From Bacillota bacterium (GTDB lineage: Bacteria > Bacillota > Sulfobacillia > Symbiobacteriales > Symbiobacteriaceae): DNA of 5,112 nucleotides. The notes under the pieces were generated by a model that did not search any database, had not been told where the DNA came from, and worked only from the letters and a program-made list of their open reading frames with translations. Positions 4,178 to 5,112 of the stretch are shown piece by piece (the first letter of the stretch is position 1; each line of letters opens with the position of its first letter). The stretch lies in assembly GCA_028287415.1 (NCBI GenBank), contig JAQBPS010000202.1, forward strand, positions 1 to 5,112, given 5' to 3'. A program made the position numbers and the translations under genes.

Positions 4178-5112
4178 ATGCTTCATACCAGACTGTGCGA
4201 CGTGCTTGGCATCCGCTACCCCGTGATCCAGGGCGGGCTCGCGTACCTGGCCCTGGCTGAGCTTTGTGCCGCGGTGGCGGAGGCCGGCGGCCTGGGCCAG
4301 ATCACGGCGGCGACCTTCCCGGACGAGGCGACCCTGCGGGCGGAGATCCGCAAGACCAAGAGCCTGACAGCGAAGCCCTTCGCCGTCAACCTGGCCATGG
4401 GCTACCGGACGCTCGAATCGTATATCGATGTTGCCCTGGAGGAGGGCGTCCGGCATGTCAGCATCACCGGCGGCAATCCGGAGCCCTATATGCGCTATAT
4501 TGATGAGCGGGTGCCGGGGGTCAAGAAGGTGATCCTGGTGGCGGGCATCCGGGCGGCCCAGAAGGCGGAGAGCCTGGGCGCCGATGCGGTCATCGCCGTC
4601 GGTTATGATGGCGGCGGCCACCTGGGCCGGGACGACATCGGCACGATGGCGCTCGTGCCCCGGGTCGTCGACAGCGTCAAGATTCCCGTGGTGGCCAGCG
4701 GCGGCATCATGGATGCACGTGGCCTCGTGGCGGCGCTGGCGCTGGGCGCCGAGGGCGTCGAGATGGGCACCCGGTTCGTGGCGGTGCAGGAGTGCCTGGC
4801 GCACCGGCACTACAAGGAGATGCTCCTCAGCGGCAAGGAGACGGACACGGTGATCATGGAGCGGACGATCGGGCGCCCGGCCCGGGTGCTGAAGACGGGT
4901 GGGGCGCAGCGGGTGCTGGATGCGGAGGCCAAGGGGGCGACGCTCCAGGATCTGCTGCCGATCATCTCGGGCAAGGTGAACGCACAGGGCGCCCTGGAGG
5001 GCGACATGGTGGAGGGCTTCGTCTATGCCGGGCAGGGCATCGGGCTGGTGGAGGATGTTCCGACGGTGGCGGAACTCTTTGAGCGGCTGGTGGGCGGGGC
5101 GGAGGCGATCGC
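4178..5112 (+). CDS. FabK/nitronate monooxygenase family FMN oxidoreductase, C-terminus cut
   Basis: The reading frame stays open for 311 codons to the window edge, so only a short tail is probably missing (the family usually runs about 310-370 aa). It is a TIM-barrel FMN enzyme of the 2-nitropropane dioxygenase-like group. YPVIQGGLAYLA (14-25) and AEAGGLGQI (34-42) form the first FMN-contacting loops. GYDGGGHLGRDD (142-153) holds His148, the position of the catalytic or nearby His in nitronate monooxygenase and FabK. VVASGGI (171-177) and LGAEGVEMGTRF (189-200) bind the FMN phosphate. Family members oxidise alkyl nitronates or, as FabK, reduce enoyl-ACP with NAD(P)H in fatty acid synthesis. 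QGG and MGTRF are FabK-like, but GYDGGGH differs from the EAGGH I recall in FabK, so the substrate is left open. It is divergent from the 82-aa gene, with no partner gene visible. Confidence 0.9.
   Translation, partial: MLHTRLCDVLGIRYPVIQGGLAYLALAELCAAVAEAGGLGQITAATFPDEATLRAEIRKTKSLTAKPFAVNLAMGYRTLESYIDVALEEGVRHVSITGGNPEPYMRYIDERVPGVKKVILVAGIRAAQKAESLGADAVIAVGYDGGGHLGRDDIGTMALVPRVVDSVKIPVVASGGIMDARGLVAALALGAEGVEMGTRFVAVQECLAHRHYKEMLLSGKETDTVIMERTIGRPARVLKTGGAQRVLDAEAKGATLQDLLPIISGKVNAQGALEGDMVEGFVYAGQGIGLVEDVPTVAELFERLVGGAEAI

Noticed and set aside
4172..4810. A 212-codon minus-strand open frame opposite the flavoprotein gene
   Set aside because: The plus-strand frame shows the complete FabK/nitronate monooxygenase motifs. 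The antisense product is His/Arg/Asp-rich low-information sequence.

Overview
The window reads as a chromosomal stretch of a GC-rich, endospore-forming type of Firmicute. A Symbiobacterium-like organism is my best guess, but this is inference. Supporting signs are strong AGGAGGTG-type ribosome binding sites, a TTG start, a secreted 'stalk domain' (copper-amine-oxidase N-terminal-like) protein, a PHP-type histidinol phosphatase and a possible mother-cell sporulation promoter. Hand-counted GC is about 71% in positions 4561-4680 of the oxidoreductase gene. It is only about 55% in positions 61-180 of the leftmost gene.

Layout, left to right. (1) Positions 1-650, minus strand: the N-terminal 216 codons of a secreted stalk-domain protein. 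It has its own TATAAT promoter and runs off the left edge. (2) 717-750: a terminator that ends the next gene and abuts that promoter. (3) 754-1500, minus: map, type I methionine aminopeptidase, with a TTG start. (4) 1571-2458, minus: a two-domain GNAT acetyltransferase just upstream of map, possibly co-transcribed with it. (5) 2603-3415, plus: a PHP-family histidinol phosphatase, divergent from the acetyltransferase and closed by a clear terminator at 3435-3469. (6) 3481-3705 and 3813-4061, both minus: two small, well-initiated genes (74 and 82 aa) of unknown function. The first has a plausible sigma-E/sigma-K-type promoter. (7) 4178-5112, plus: a FabK/nitronate monooxygenase family flavoprotein, nearly complete but cut by the right edge.

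The genes do not form an evident pathway. Map acts on nascent proteins, the PHP enzyme belongs to histidine synthesis but sits away from any his operon here, and the flavoprotein is a lone oxidoreductase. No mobile element, CRISPR array, RNA gene or obvious new multi-gene system is visible. The most interesting parts are the two small orphan genes and the regulatory sequence around them. No stretch over 300 bases lacks a gene; the largest gap is the 144-base divergent region at 2459-2602.
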